64,000 nucleotides of DNA from Thalassospira marina (GTDB lineage Bacteria; Pseudomonadota; Alphaproteobacteria; Rhodospirillales; Thalassospiraceae). Below the pieces are notes generated by a model. The model had not been told where the DNA came from. It did no database searches and saw only the letters and a program-made list of their open reading frames with translations. Within the stretch, counting starts at the first letter, position 1. Each line of letters starts with the position of its first letter. The stretch is from assembly GCF_002844375.1 (NCBI RefSeq), contig NZ_CP024199.1, positions 3,326,001 through 3,390,000 of the forward strand. Reading direction: 5' to 3'. Shown here piece by piece: positions 16,654-24,168 of the stretch. The position numbers were made by a program, and so were the translations under genes.

Positions 16654-16940
16654 GCGGCTCTTGGTACGACGATGCGCGAGCGGTGATTGCAGAGCTTCAT
16701 GTGGCCCTTCCTGCGGATTTGCCCTTTCCCGAACGGGTTAAGGCAGTGCGCGAGGCCTATCCCTACGGCGAGCGACGGCGTTGGCCTTACAAGGCATGGT
16801 GCCGGGCGCAAAGGGAGTATCTCTCCCGTTTTGTGACCACGAAACAGCGCCCCAAAAACCTGCCTTTGAAGCCGCTTGAGCAATTCATTGAAACATCAAC
16901 CAAGTCCGAAAAACCGGGAGGTACGAATGACCAGGCATGA
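16650..16940 (+). CDS. Small phage protein, unknown
   Basis: 96 residues, overlapping both neighbours. The segment LPFPERVKAVREAYPYGERRR, followed by KAWCRAQREYL, recurs in phage and integrative-element proteins from alphaproteobacteria in my memory, without a named function. Start ATG overlaps the previous TGA (ATGA). Confidence 0.65.
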   Translation: MSGSWYDDARAVIAELHVALPADLPFPERVKAVREAYPYGERRRWPYKAWCRAQREYLSRFVTTKQRPKNLPLKPLEQFIETSTKSEKPGGTNDQA

Positions 16941-17640
16941 AGATATTCTGCGCAAGATCAGTGCCTGTCTGGCGCTGGCGCAATCTGACAACCCGCACGA
17001 GGCGGCAGCCGCGTTGGCCCGTGCCCAGGAGTTGATGGAAAAATATGGTGTCAGCCATGATGATGTCGCCATTAGCGATGTGAGCATCTGCACAGCGGAT
17101 AGCCGCGCAGGCCGGGTGCCGCCGAAGCATATTGTTATGCTTGCACGCATGGTTGCGTTGGCGTTCGGTGTGGCAGCTGTGTATCGGCCCTATTATCTTG
17201 GCGATAAATGGCGAGCACGCTTTGAATTTTATGGAACTGATGCCAGCCCCAAGGTAGCGGCTTATACCTACGAAGTGCTTGAGCGGCAGCTGACAAAAAG
17301 CCGCACGGCCTATATTGGCAGCCTGAATAAACGCCTGAAACGCAACACCAAAGTGCGCCGGGGTGATATGTATGCCAGTGGCTGGGTACAGGCCGTCTCT
17401 GACAAAATAACACCGCGTTCCAGAACAGAGACGGAAGCCAAAGCCATTAAAGCCTATGAGGCAAAGCAATTTGGTGATGGCTTGCGGAGCATGAAAGGCA
17501 GGGATCTTAGCACCAAGGCACGTAACCATGATTACGGGGCTTTGGTCGATGGGATGGCTGATGGCAGCAATGTTGAATTCCGTCAGGGTGTTGCGGGAGA
17601 GCGCCAGAAAGTACTGGCCGGTGGAGGTGCCGGGTCATGA
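16927..17640 (+). CDS. DUF2786 domain protein
   Basis: 237 residues from ATG 16927 with GGGAGG upstream. The N-terminal DUF2786 module is plain (ILRKISACLALAQSDNPHEAAAALARAQELM). A second conserved region follows from about 60 to 170, and a basic C-terminal tail. Common in early regions of Mu-like phages; no biochemical role known. Stop overlaps the next start. Confidence 0.82.
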   Translation: MTRHEDILRKISACLALAQSDNPHEAAAALARAQELMEKYGVSHDDVAISDVSICTADSRAGRVPPKHIVMLARMVALAFGVAAVYRPYYLGDKWRARFEFYGTDASPKVAAYTYEVLERQLTKSRTAYIGSLNKRLKRNTKVRRGDMYASGWVQAVSDKITPRSRTETEAKAIKAYEAKQFGDGLRSMKGRDLSTKARNHDYGALVDGMADGSNVEFRQGVAGERQKVLAGGGAGS

Positions 17641-18350
17641 CCGCCCTTCGCAAAACCACAGCAAAACCGAAAAAGCCGGTTGATGCCTATCGCCGCCGTT
17701 TGTATGGCAAGATCGAAGTGGCGAAGAAGGCGCTGGGCCTTGATGACGATGCCTATCGTGACATTATCGCCCGGCAATTCGCTGGCAAAACCAGCCGGAC
17801 CCAGCTTGGCACAGCACAACTGATCGAACTGATCGAGCATTTCAAATCGCTGGGTTTCAAGCCGAAACGCAAAGCCCCGGCACGGGCCGGTCGCGCCCAG
17901 CTGGCCGACGGCGACAGCGCACGCAAAATCCGTGCGCTATGGATTTCCCTTTACCATCTTGCGGTGGTTTCAGACCCCTCTGAAAGGGCTCTCGCAGCCT
18001 TTATCAAACGACAGGCCGGTGTCGATGATGCGCGGTTCTTGTCTGATGACGGGGCCTTTAAGGTGATTGAGGCTTTGAAAGCCTGGGCTGCGCGGGCGGC
18101 GGGTGTCGATTGGTCGTCCTATCCGATCGAGTTTGGCAGGCTTGTTGAACGTCCCCGGTGCCGGGTGATCGAGGCGCAGTGGCGCATTGTTGCCCCGAAT
18201 GGTGCACAAAGCTCCCTTGCCTGGTGGGTGCAGGATTTTGTCCGCAGTCCCGTCGCGATGTCGCATTGGACTTTGAGCGATGCGCAGGCAGATCAGGTTA
18301 TTGAGGCGCTTGGCAAACAGGTGCGCGAGATCAAAGGACGGGGAAAATGA
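17637..18350 (+). CDS. gemA: GemA-like regulatory protein (DUF1018)
   Basis: 237 residues. The N-terminal DUF1018 hallmark is KIEVAKKALGLDDDAYRDIIARQF followed by S-TQLGTAQLIELIEHFKSLGF. A second half with a KIRALWISLYHLAVV motif completes the GemA pattern. In Mu, GemA/Mor-operon proteins modulate host gene expression and DNA topology. It lies one gene cluster before the Mor-like activator, as in Mu. Confidence 0.88.
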   Translation: MTALRKTTAKPKKPVDAYRRRLYGKIEVAKKALGLDDDAYRDIIARQFAGKTSRTQLGTAQLIELIEHFKSLGFKPKRKAPARAGRAQLADGDSARKIRALWISLYHLAVVSDPSERALAAFIKRQAGVDDARFLSDDGAFKVIEALKAWAARAAGVDWSSYPIEFGRLVERPRCRVIEAQWRIVAPNGAQSSLAWWVQDFVRSPVAMSHWTLSDAQADQVIEALGKQVREIKGRGK

Positions 18351-18634
18351 CCATGCAAACCGTTCCCGCTGCGCCTGTTGATGCGGTTCTGATTCACCGC
18401 AAGAACTGCTTTTTGCATGCGCTCAAGCGTGCGCGTGCCCGAAGAATCGCCCTGTCACCGGCAGAGGCGGAAAGCCTTCAGGACAGTCTGCGCCGGATGG
18501 AGCCGGTGTTTGCGTCCGGGCGCAGTCGGTATCGCATTCCCGTGCGTCATCGTGGTGTATGGCTGATCGCGATTTACGATGTGCGCCTGCATGTGCTGGT
18601 CACGGTCTGGCGCGACACCAGGAGGGTGCGGTAA
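18347..18634 (+). CDS. Small basic phage protein, unknown
   Basis: 95 residues, coupled to GemA by ATGA overlap. Very arginine-rich (HALKRARARRIALSPAEAESLQ). The second half (YRIPVRHRGVWLIAIYDVRLHVLVTVW) looks like a beta-sheet domain of the RelE/toxin-like size, but no active-site pattern is clear. Function unknown. Confidence 0.6.
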   Translation: MTMQTVPAAPVDAVLIHRKNCFLHALKRARARRIALSPAEAESLQDSLRRMEPVFASGRSRYRIPVRHRGVWLIAIYDVRLHVLVTVWRDTRRVR

Positions 18635-19479
18635 TGACAAAACGCATCTGTCCGGCTTGCGAGGGAACAGGGCTGCTATGGATATGGCCGTGTCATATTT
18701 GTGGGGGGAGTGGAAATTTCACGGATAAGTCTCGTCCTGGCAATGAAACATCACTTCTCGTCGATGTCTGTTTTGATGTCGTCGATTGGACATTCTGTAA
18801 GGATAAATTTCTTCCAGTCTTCATAGTCGGGCATAAAGTCTTGGATTTCGGCAATTTTATCCGTGATCAACAAACCTGTTTTCACGATCACGGCAAGGGC
18901 GTGTCCATGTTCTTTTGCAAATTCCTTGGACAGTTCTATAGCTTGCCCAGGGGCCAATCGTGCGGTGTCTTCTTGGATAGCGATTTTTTGTGTGTCTACT
19001 ATGTTGTAGAAACGTACGACCATGTGAGCACATTCGTTTGGGAAGAAAGCTACTCCGTCCGGCTTGTGATTGAAGATAATTGGGTTTTGAAGCAATCGCG
19101 CATGTCGGCGGGACACTTTTGCATCTTGTACGATACTACGCCTAATCGAGACTATTCGTGTGATGATATCAGTGATTTCAACAGAAATTGCTATTACATA
19201 AGACGTTTCCTGTTCTCTGCGACGCTCCGCATGTTGACGTTCTTGCGACTTCGTATGTTCTTCGGTGGCGTTGGCCTGAGCGCGGGCTCCAAAATACGCA
19301 AGTGCACCACCGCCAATAGCTGCCAGCCCCACCAACAAAGAGGCTGTAGCACCAACAAAAGTCGGGTGCGATTCTATCCAGCAAAAAAACATAATTTTCC
19401 CCAAAGTACGAACGTTGTAACGATGCCACCAGAATGCGAAGCACGGCAACTGTTCGTTTGGGGAGGCGACCTTGGTTAG
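18634..19479 (+). CDS. DnaJ-type zinc-finger protein, C-terminus probably replaced
   Basis: The frame opens with two zinc-knuckle motifs (CPACEGTG and CHICGGSG, residues 6-29), as in small DnaJ-like cysteine-rich phage proteins. It then stays open for 281 codons, but from about codon 40 onwards it runs antisense to a better gene on the other strand. Its sequence there is cysteine- and phenylalanine-rich and not protein-like. The likely story is that an inserted moron displaced the true C-terminus. Only the first 35-40 residues should be trusted. Confidence 0.4.
   Translation: MTKRICPACEGTGLLWIWPCHICGGSGNFTDKSRPGNETSLLVDVCFDVVDWTFCKDKFLPVFIVGHKVLDFGNFIRDQQTCFHDHGKGVSMFFCKFLGQFYSLPRGQSCGVFLDSDFLCVYYVVETYDHVSTFVWEESYSVRLVIEDNWVLKQSRMSAGHFCILYDTTPNRDYSCDDISDFNRNCYYIRRFLFSATLRMLTFLRLRMFFGGVGLSAGSKIRKCTTANSCQPHQQRGCSTNKSRVRFYPAKKHNFPQSTNVVTMPPECEARQLFVWGGDLG
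18751..19392 (-). CDS. Single-TM membrane protein, probable moron
   Basis: 213 residues from ATG 19392 (GGGGAAAA upstream); a start at 19449 is less good. One hydrophobic segment (about 11-33, ASLLVGLAAIGGGALAYFG) is followed by a charged helix (HTKSQERQHAERRREQE) and a soluble domain of unknown type. It is the only minus-strand gene inside the early operon, and its base composition looks lower in GC than its neighbours. These are the marks of an independently acquired cargo gene. A role in phage exclusion is possible but not shown. Confidence 0.7.
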   Translation of the reverse strand: MFFCWIESHPTFVGATASLLVGLAAIGGGALAYFGARAQANATEEHTKSQERQHAERRREQETSYVIAISVEITDIITRIVSIRRSIVQDAKVSRRHARLLQNPIIFNHKPDGVAFFPNECAHMVVRFYNIVDTQKIAIQEDTARLAPGQAIELSKEFAKEHGHALAVIVKTGLLITDKIAEIQDFMPDYEDWKKFILTECPIDDIKTDIDEK

Positions 19480-19831
19480 CGCACCTCTTCCTCACGGGCT
19501 AAGCCAGATCGCAGAGGCGGCTGGTACCGAGGCCGCCCTTATGATTGCGCTTGAACGGGGAGGATCGCGTTTGCGAATTCCGCAGAAAGCCGAGGGTTCG
19601 GTCCTACAGGAAATTGTGGGGATTGACGCCGCCGAAAAGATCGTGAAGGATCTGGCGGACGAGCGGATTGAAATCCCGTTGGCCAAGAAGATTGTTGCCG
19701 CGTGGTTGCGCGAACAGGGGTGGAGTCAGGAACGGATTGCGATGCGCCTGAAGGTCAGTCGGCGCAGCGTGCAATACTGGCAGTCGGGCACGACGCCAAC
19801 GCGGCAGAGCGACCTTTTTTCCTCCTTTTAA
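19472..19831 (+). CDS. mor: Mor/C-type transcription activator
   Basis: 119 residues, apparently starting at TTG 19472 with GGGAGG 7 bases upstream. The Mor/C signature is present: GSRLRIPQKAEGSV, then DERIEIPLAKKIVAAWL and the C-terminal HTH WSQERIAMRLKVSRRSVQYW. These dimeric activators switch on middle or late phage promoters. It lies immediately before the lysis genes, where Mu has C and Plys. Only one such gene is seen, so it may do both the Mor and C jobs. Confidence 0.85.
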   Translation: MVSAPLPHGLSQIAEAAGTEAALMIALERGGSRLRIPQKAEGSVLQEIVGIDAAEKIVKDLADERIEIPLAKKIVAAWLREQGWSQERIAMRLKVSRRSVQYWQSGTTPTRQSDLFSSF

Positions 19832-19846
19832 CACCGGTACATATGA

Positions 19847-19869
19847 TAGGGCGCAATGATTGCGCCCTA
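19847..19869. promoter_or_regulatory. Dyad before the lysis genes, candidate activator site (Plys-like)
   Basis: Perfect 10-bp inverted repeat TAGGGCGCAA / TTGCGCCCTA with a 3-base centre (TGA). No T run follows. The same dyad, with one change, recurs at 27778-27798 before the protease gene. Mu has its C-dependent promoters Plys and PI at exactly these two places, so this is a likely Mor/C-like binding site. Confidence 0.6.
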
Positions 19870-19923
19870 ATCTGATTGAGGTCGATCCCGCATCCTGCTT
19901 CGAGCAATTTGGAGCGGGATTTC

Positions 19924-20484
19924 ATGTATTCCAGAACCTTTTTACAGGCTGCAGAGACCGTCCTTTTACATGAGGGCGGTTTTGTTAATGATGCCACCGA
20001 TCCCGGTGGGGCGACCCGTTACGGGATTTCGCTGCGCTATCTGATTTCGCTGGGCGAGATCGATCTGGATCATGACGGTTTTAACGATTTCGATTTTGAC
20101 CGTGATGGCGATGTGGATGCCGACGATATTCGCCAGATGCCGCGTGAAACCGCGATCAGGATCTACCATGACAATTGGTGGGTGAAGTTTGGCTATGAGA
20201 ACCTGCCGGGCGGCATTGCGCCGAAGGTGTTTGATCTTGCGGTCAATATGGGGGCCAGGCAGGCGCATAAGCTGCTGCAACGTGCCTGTCGTGCATGCGG
20301 CGAGAATATCCTGGACGATGGCATTATTGGTCCGCTGACCCGTCGGGTTTTGTTCGGTCTTGATCAGTGGGGGGCGATGACGGCGTTTCGGTCTGAAACT
20401 GCCGGGTTTTACCGCGGGCTGATTATTGCCAAGCCGAAATTTGAAAAATATCGCAGCGGGTGGCTACACCGCGCTTATGCGTAA
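19924..20484 (+). CDS. Glycoside hydrolase family 108 endolysin
   Basis: 186 residues. The N-terminal LLHEGGFVND holds the proposed catalytic Glu17, followed by DPGGATRYGIS, both typical of GH108 N-acetylmuramidases; the C-terminal peptidoglycan-binding part has DGIIGPLTR. Between them, residues 47-68 carry two Asp-rich repeats (DLDHDGFND, then DFDRDGDVDADD) that look like dockerin/EF-hand calcium loops. That is unusual and may make lysis calcium-dependent or stabilised. Start ATG 19924. Confidence 0.9.
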   Translation: MYSRTFLQAAETVLLHEGGFVNDATDPGGATRYGISLRYLISLGEIDLDHDGFNDFDFDRDGDVDADDIRQMPRETAIRIYHDNWWVKFGYENLPGGIAPKVFDLAVNMGARQAHKLLQRACRACGENILDDGIIGPLTRRVLFGLDQWGAMTAFRSETAGFYRGLIIAKPKFEKYRSGWLHRAYA

Positions 20485-20493
20485 GGAGGTGTT

Positions 20494-21111
20494 ATGGGAG
20501 CTTTGCTTGCGGCCCTTTCTGCTGCCCCTGCGCTGTTTGACGGGGCACGGGCGGTTTATAATGCCGTTACCGGCGATGAGGCGGCCACCACGCCTGATGC
20601 GCTGGTCAAACAGGTTGACGCGCTTTCGCCCGAGCAGCGCGACCGCATCATTGCCAGCATCATTCAGCTTCAGCAGCTCGATACCCAGCGGTTTATGAAC
20701 CTGACCGCAGGCGATGCCGACCATGTCCGCGCTACGGCGCGCCCGCAGATTGCTTTGCAGGCGATGGGGGTTATTCGCCTGTTTGGTTATGCTATCTCGG
20801 CGCTGTTTTTCCTCGCCGTTGCCGATTGGGCGTTAAAAATTGGCGGGTTTTATTTTGGCTATCAGCTACCGGGCTTTTCGGTGTGGGCCAGCATTGCCGA
20901 GGCCAAGCCAGTCGCCGAAATGATCTGGGCACCGGCGCTGGGCGCCTTTTGGGCCTGCGTAAGCGTGATTAAAAAGTATATGGCCTGTCGCGAGCGCGAC
21001 AAGGCGATTGAGGCGGAAATTCGTGCCGGGCGGCCACTGGATGCGACATCGGCCACGGTGGCCGCTGCCAGCGAAGGTGTGGCCAGCGTGATCAAGGCGT
21101 GGAGAAAGTGA
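20494..21111 (+). CDS. Holin-like membrane protein
   Basis: 205 residues with AAGGAGG before the ATG. Two to three hydrophobic stretches are visible (around 88-108, 112-130 and 140-160), with a charged C-terminus. The position between endolysin and DksA-like gene fits a phage holin of the three-TM type. The family name is an inference from context and topology. Confidence 0.72.
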   Translation: MGALLAALSAAPALFDGARAVYNAVTGDEAATTPDALVKQVDALSPEQRDRIIASIIQLQQLDTQRFMNLTAGDADHVRATARPQIALQAMGVIRLFGYAISALFFLAVADWALKIGGFYFGYQLPGFSVWASIAEAKPVAEMIWAPALGAFWACVSVIKKYMACRERDKAIEAEIRAGRPLDATSATVAAASEGVASVIKAWRK

Positions 21112-21320
21112 TGGGGGACATCATTGACGCCGCACAGGAGCTTGAATACCGGCTGCGCACACAATCACTCGCCTGCCACCGGGTGCGGTTTGCCGAACTG
21201 GTATTGGAAAACTGTGTGGAATGCGGTGAGCCGATACCGGATGCGCGGCGCAAGGCTTTAAGTGGGGCGTTACGCTGTATTGATTGTCAAAATGAATTGG
21301 AAACGGGGAGCCGGTTGTGA
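21111..21320 (+). CDS. TraR/DksA-type zinc-finger protein
   Basis: 69 residues, coupled to the previous stop (TGATG). One C4 zinc finger (CVECGEPIP ... CIDCQ) with the DksA/TraR pattern PDARRKAL between. Such proteins insert into the RNA polymerase secondary channel. Short members in phages may tune host or phage transcription. Confidence 0.88.
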   Translation: MGDIIDAAQELEYRLRTQSLACHRVRFAELVLENCVECGEPIPDARRKALSGALRCIDCQNELETGSRL

Positions 21321-21712
21321 CGCTGGAAATGCTATCGAATTATGGCTGGTTGTGCGTGCTGGTGTTGCAGGGTTTTTTCGCCTGGACGGGCTGGTCGCTT
21401 AAAAAGCGGTTCGTCACACGCGAGGATTTTGAAGCCGACATGAAGAAGCTATCCGATGTGTTTTCCCGTGATATCGGGGAAATGAGAAATCATGTCGATG
21501 CGGCGACCCTTAAAATAGATCGCTGTGAAGCCCGCCTTGAAGACATGCCGTCACAAACGGAAATTCACGAATTGAGCGTGGCGCTGGAAAAACTGTCCGG
21601 GCGGCTTGGCGGGCTTGTCGAGCGTGTTGAGGCGGCTGGGCACAACCAGGACCGGTTTGAACGTGTCCTCAACCGGATTGAGGATTACCTGCTAAATGGA
21701 GCAAAAAAGTGA
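21317..21712 (+). CDS. DUF2730-type phage protein (Mu gp25-like)
   Basis: 131 residues from GTG 21317 (overlaps previous TGA). An N-terminal TM helix (about 8-25, WLCVLVLQGFFAWTGW) is followed by a long coiled coil. This is the pattern of the small membrane protein between lysis and terminase genes of Mu-like phages, possibly spanin-related. Confidence 0.7.
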   Translation: MTLEMLSNYGWLCVLVLQGFFAWTGWSLKKRFVTREDFEADMKKLSDVFSRDIGEMRNHVDAATLKIDRCEARLEDMPSQTEIHELSVALEKLSGRLGGLVERVEAAGHNQDRFERVLNRIEDYLLNGAKK

Positions 21713-22008
21713 GCTTTCCCGATTTCATCAGCGAAAAACGCCGCCTGACGATCCTGCGCTATCTTACCGAAGAAAACGGTTATTCGGCCAATGACAGTGT
21801 CATGCACTCGGTGGTGGCCCATTTCGGGTTTAGTGCTTCGCGCGACGTGGTGCGCGGGGATTTTGCATGGCTTCGTGATCTTGGCCTGGTCACGGTAGAA
21901 GAGATTTCGAGCGACGTTCATTCCGCAAAGATTACCCAGCGCGGTATTGATGTGGCCAAGGGTAATACGCGTGTTGCCGGTGTCGCCCGCCCCGGTCCGG
22001 GGAACTGA
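21709..22008 (+). CDS. Winged-helix phage protein (Mu gp26-like)
   Basis: 99 residues. The sequence RRLTILRYLTEENGYSAND, then RGDFAWLRDLGLVTVEE, is a winged HTH of the kind found next to the Mu small terminase. Overlaps the preceding gene by four bases. Exact role unknown. Confidence 0.75.
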   Translation: MSFPDFISEKRRLTILRYLTEENGYSANDSVMHSVVAHFGFSASRDVVRGDFAWLRDLGLVTVEEISSDVHSAKITQRGIDVAKGNTRVAGVARPGPGN

Positions 22009-22009
22009 C

Positions 22010-22585
22010 ATGGCCTCGAAATCCAAGATCGAAACCGAGCTTTCCGAAGATGATCTGAAGGACTTTCGTCATTTGATGGCGACGGGTCGTTGTTCGATTG
22101 ATGGCCTTGTCGACTGGCTGGGTAAGCGCGGTTACGAGATTTCCAGATCATCGGTCGGACGTTATAGCCAGAACTTTGAGCGGGTGGCTGCACGGCTGCG
22201 TGAATCGCGCAAGATCACGGAAGCCGTCACGACCGAACTTGGCGAGGCAGCGGTTCAGGGGCAGCAAGGTCGGTTGCTGGTCGAGATGACCCGGACCCTC
22301 GTGTTTGATCTTCTGATCAAGCTTCAGGAAGCCCAGGACAGTGAAGACGGAGACGGTGCCGAGATTTCGGCCAAGGATGTCATGATGCTGGGCAAGGGCC
22401 TTGCCGATCTGGGCAAGGCGCTTCGCCAGGATCAGGATTTTGAAACCAAGGTCCGTGAACAGATCGCAGCGGAAGAACGGAAGAAAGCGGCAGACATTGT
22501 CGAACAAGCCGCATCCAAGGCTGGCAAGGGTTTGTCGCGTGCGGCTGTTGACTCGATCAAGGCCGAAATTTTGGGCGTAGGCTAA
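22010..22585 (+). CDS. DUF3486 protein, small terminase subunit (Mu gp27-like)
   Basis: 191 residues from ATG 22010. The N-terminal HTH (CSIDGLVDWLGKRGYEISRSSVGRY) and long helical C-terminal half match DUF3486. In Mu-like phages this protein recognises phage ends for packaging with the large subunit next door. Confidence 0.85.
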   Translation: MASKSKIETELSEDDLKDFRHLMATGRCSIDGLVDWLGKRGYEISRSSVGRYSQNFERVAARLRESRKITEAVTTELGEAAVQGQQGRLLVEMTRTLVFDLLIKLQEAQDSEDGDGAEISAKDVMMLGKGLADLGKALRQDQDFETKVREQIAAEERKKAADIVEQAASKAGKGLSRAAVDSIKAEILGVG

Positions 22586-22590
22586 GCATC

Positions 22591-24156
22591 ATGGAACAGG
22601 CTGAAATCAATCCGACACCCCTGGATTTTAACCCGTCGCAGTTTGACGCGGACGAGGTTTTGCTGAAATACCAGCGCGACTGGATTGCAGATACATCCGA
22701 TATCAAACTGGCCGAGAAATCCCGACGCACAGGCCTGACCTGGGCAGAAGCCGCTGATGCTGTTTTGACGGCGGGCGCATCGAAGTCTGCCGGTGGTGGT
22801 AATCATTTCTATGTCGGATCGAACCGGGAAATGGCGGTTGAATTTATCGACGCATGTGCGATGTGGGCGCGCGCCTTTGACCAGGCGGCAGGTGAGATCG
22901 AGGAAGAGATCCTTAAAGATGGTGACAAGGATATTCTAACCTTCAATATCCGGTTCTCAAGCGGGTTTAAAATTCAGGCACTGTCCTCACGACCAAGCAA
23001 CCTGCGTGGTCGCCAGGGCAACGTGACGATAGATGAGGCTGCGTTCCACGATCATCTTGATGAAGTCCTGAAGGCGGCGATGGCGCTGACCATGTGGGGA
23101 TCAAAGATCCGGATTATCTCCACTCACAATGGTGTCGAGCATCTGTTCAACGAGCTGATTGAAGATACCCGTGCCGGAAAGAAGCCCTATAGCATTCACC
23201 GGATCACGCTCGATGATGCCTGTGCGCAAGGGCTTTACCAGCGCATCTGCCAGATTCGGGGTATTGAATGGAGTGAGCAAGCCGAAAAAGCCTGGAAGGA
23301 AAAACTGCTTGCCGGTACCGCGTCCAAGGAAGATGCGTTGGAGGAATATTACTGCGTTCCCAAATCCGGTGGTGGCGCCTATCTGTCGCGGTCGCTGATC
23401 GAAGCGCGAATGTATGACGCGCCGGTCATCCGGTTTGAATGTGATGACGCGTTCCGCAAGCTGAACGACCAGCAACGCAAGGAAGAGATCGACGCATTTT
23501 GCGAAATCCAGATGGCACCTTTGCTGAAGTTGCTGGACCGGACCGATGAACATGCGTTTGGCGAGGATTTCGGACGCAGTGCCGATTTGACAGTGATTGC
23601 GCCAATGGCGATCAAGCCGAACCTGAAGCGCGTTGTGCCGTTCCTGGTCGAACTGCGGAATATTCCGTTCCGGTCGCAAGAACAGATCCTGTTTTACATT
23701 GTTGATCGTCTGCCGCGTTTGCGCGCCGGACGACTGGATGCACGGGGAAATGGCCAGTATCTGGCCGAGCGAGCGGTCGACCGGTACGGCGCGTCGATCA
23801 TTGAAGCCGTCATGATCTCGCAATCCTGGTATCTCGATGTGATGCCAAAATTCAAGGCGCGGTTCGAGGATGATCTGATTGCGATCCCACGTGATCGCGA
23901 TGTGGTTGATGATTTGCGCGCACTTCAGGTCATCAAAGGTATTCCAAAAATTCCCGACGGTAAAACCGGCGAAGATCAGAACCGGCATGGAGACGCGGCT
24001 ATTGCACTGGCAATGGCGGACAATGCCGCCGATGGCGAGAATGCGCCGATTGAATTCACCGCAGCCGCCAAGGCCGGGCCGTTCGGTCGCTCATTGGATA
24101 TCGATGACGACGATGACGGATTTGATCTTGGCTTTGGCGCGTCGGGTGGCTGGTAA
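22591..24156 (+). CDS. Terminase large subunit (Mu gp28-like)
   Basis: 521 residues. ATPase domain: an adenine-binding motif and Walker A-like EKSRRTGLTW near 42, Walker B TIDEAAF near 146. RNase H-like nuclease domain from about 300, with acidic residues in FGEDFGRSADLT, DARGNGQYLAE and HGDAAIAL. It packages DNA into the prohead by headful from the host-joined phage ends. Acidic tail DIDDDDDGFDLGFG. Confidence 0.93.
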   Translation: MEQAEINPTPLDFNPSQFDADEVLLKYQRDWIADTSDIKLAEKSRRTGLTWAEAADAVLTAGASKSAGGGNHFYVGSNREMAVEFIDACAMWARAFDQAAGEIEEEILKDGDKDILTFNIRFSSGFKIQALSSRPSNLRGRQGNVTIDEAAFHDHLDEVLKAAMALTMWGSKIRIISTHNGVEHLFNELIEDTRAGKKPYSIHRITLDDACAQGLYQRICQIRGIEWSEQAEKAWKEKLLAGTASKEDALEEYYCVPKSGGGAYLSRSLIEARMYDAPVIRFECDDAFRKLNDQQRKEEIDAFCEIQMAPLLKLLDRTDEHAFGEDFGRSADLTVIAPMAIKPNLKRVVPFLVELRNIPFRSQEQILFYIVDRLPRLRAGRLDARGNGQYLAERAVDRYGASIIEAVMISQSWYLDVMPKFKARFEDDLIAIPRDRDVVDDLRALQVIKGIPKIPDGKTGEDQNRHGDAAIALAMADNAADGENAPIEFTAAAKAGPFGRSLDIDDDDDGFDLGFGASGGW

Positions 24157-24168
24157 GGAGTAAGCGTT

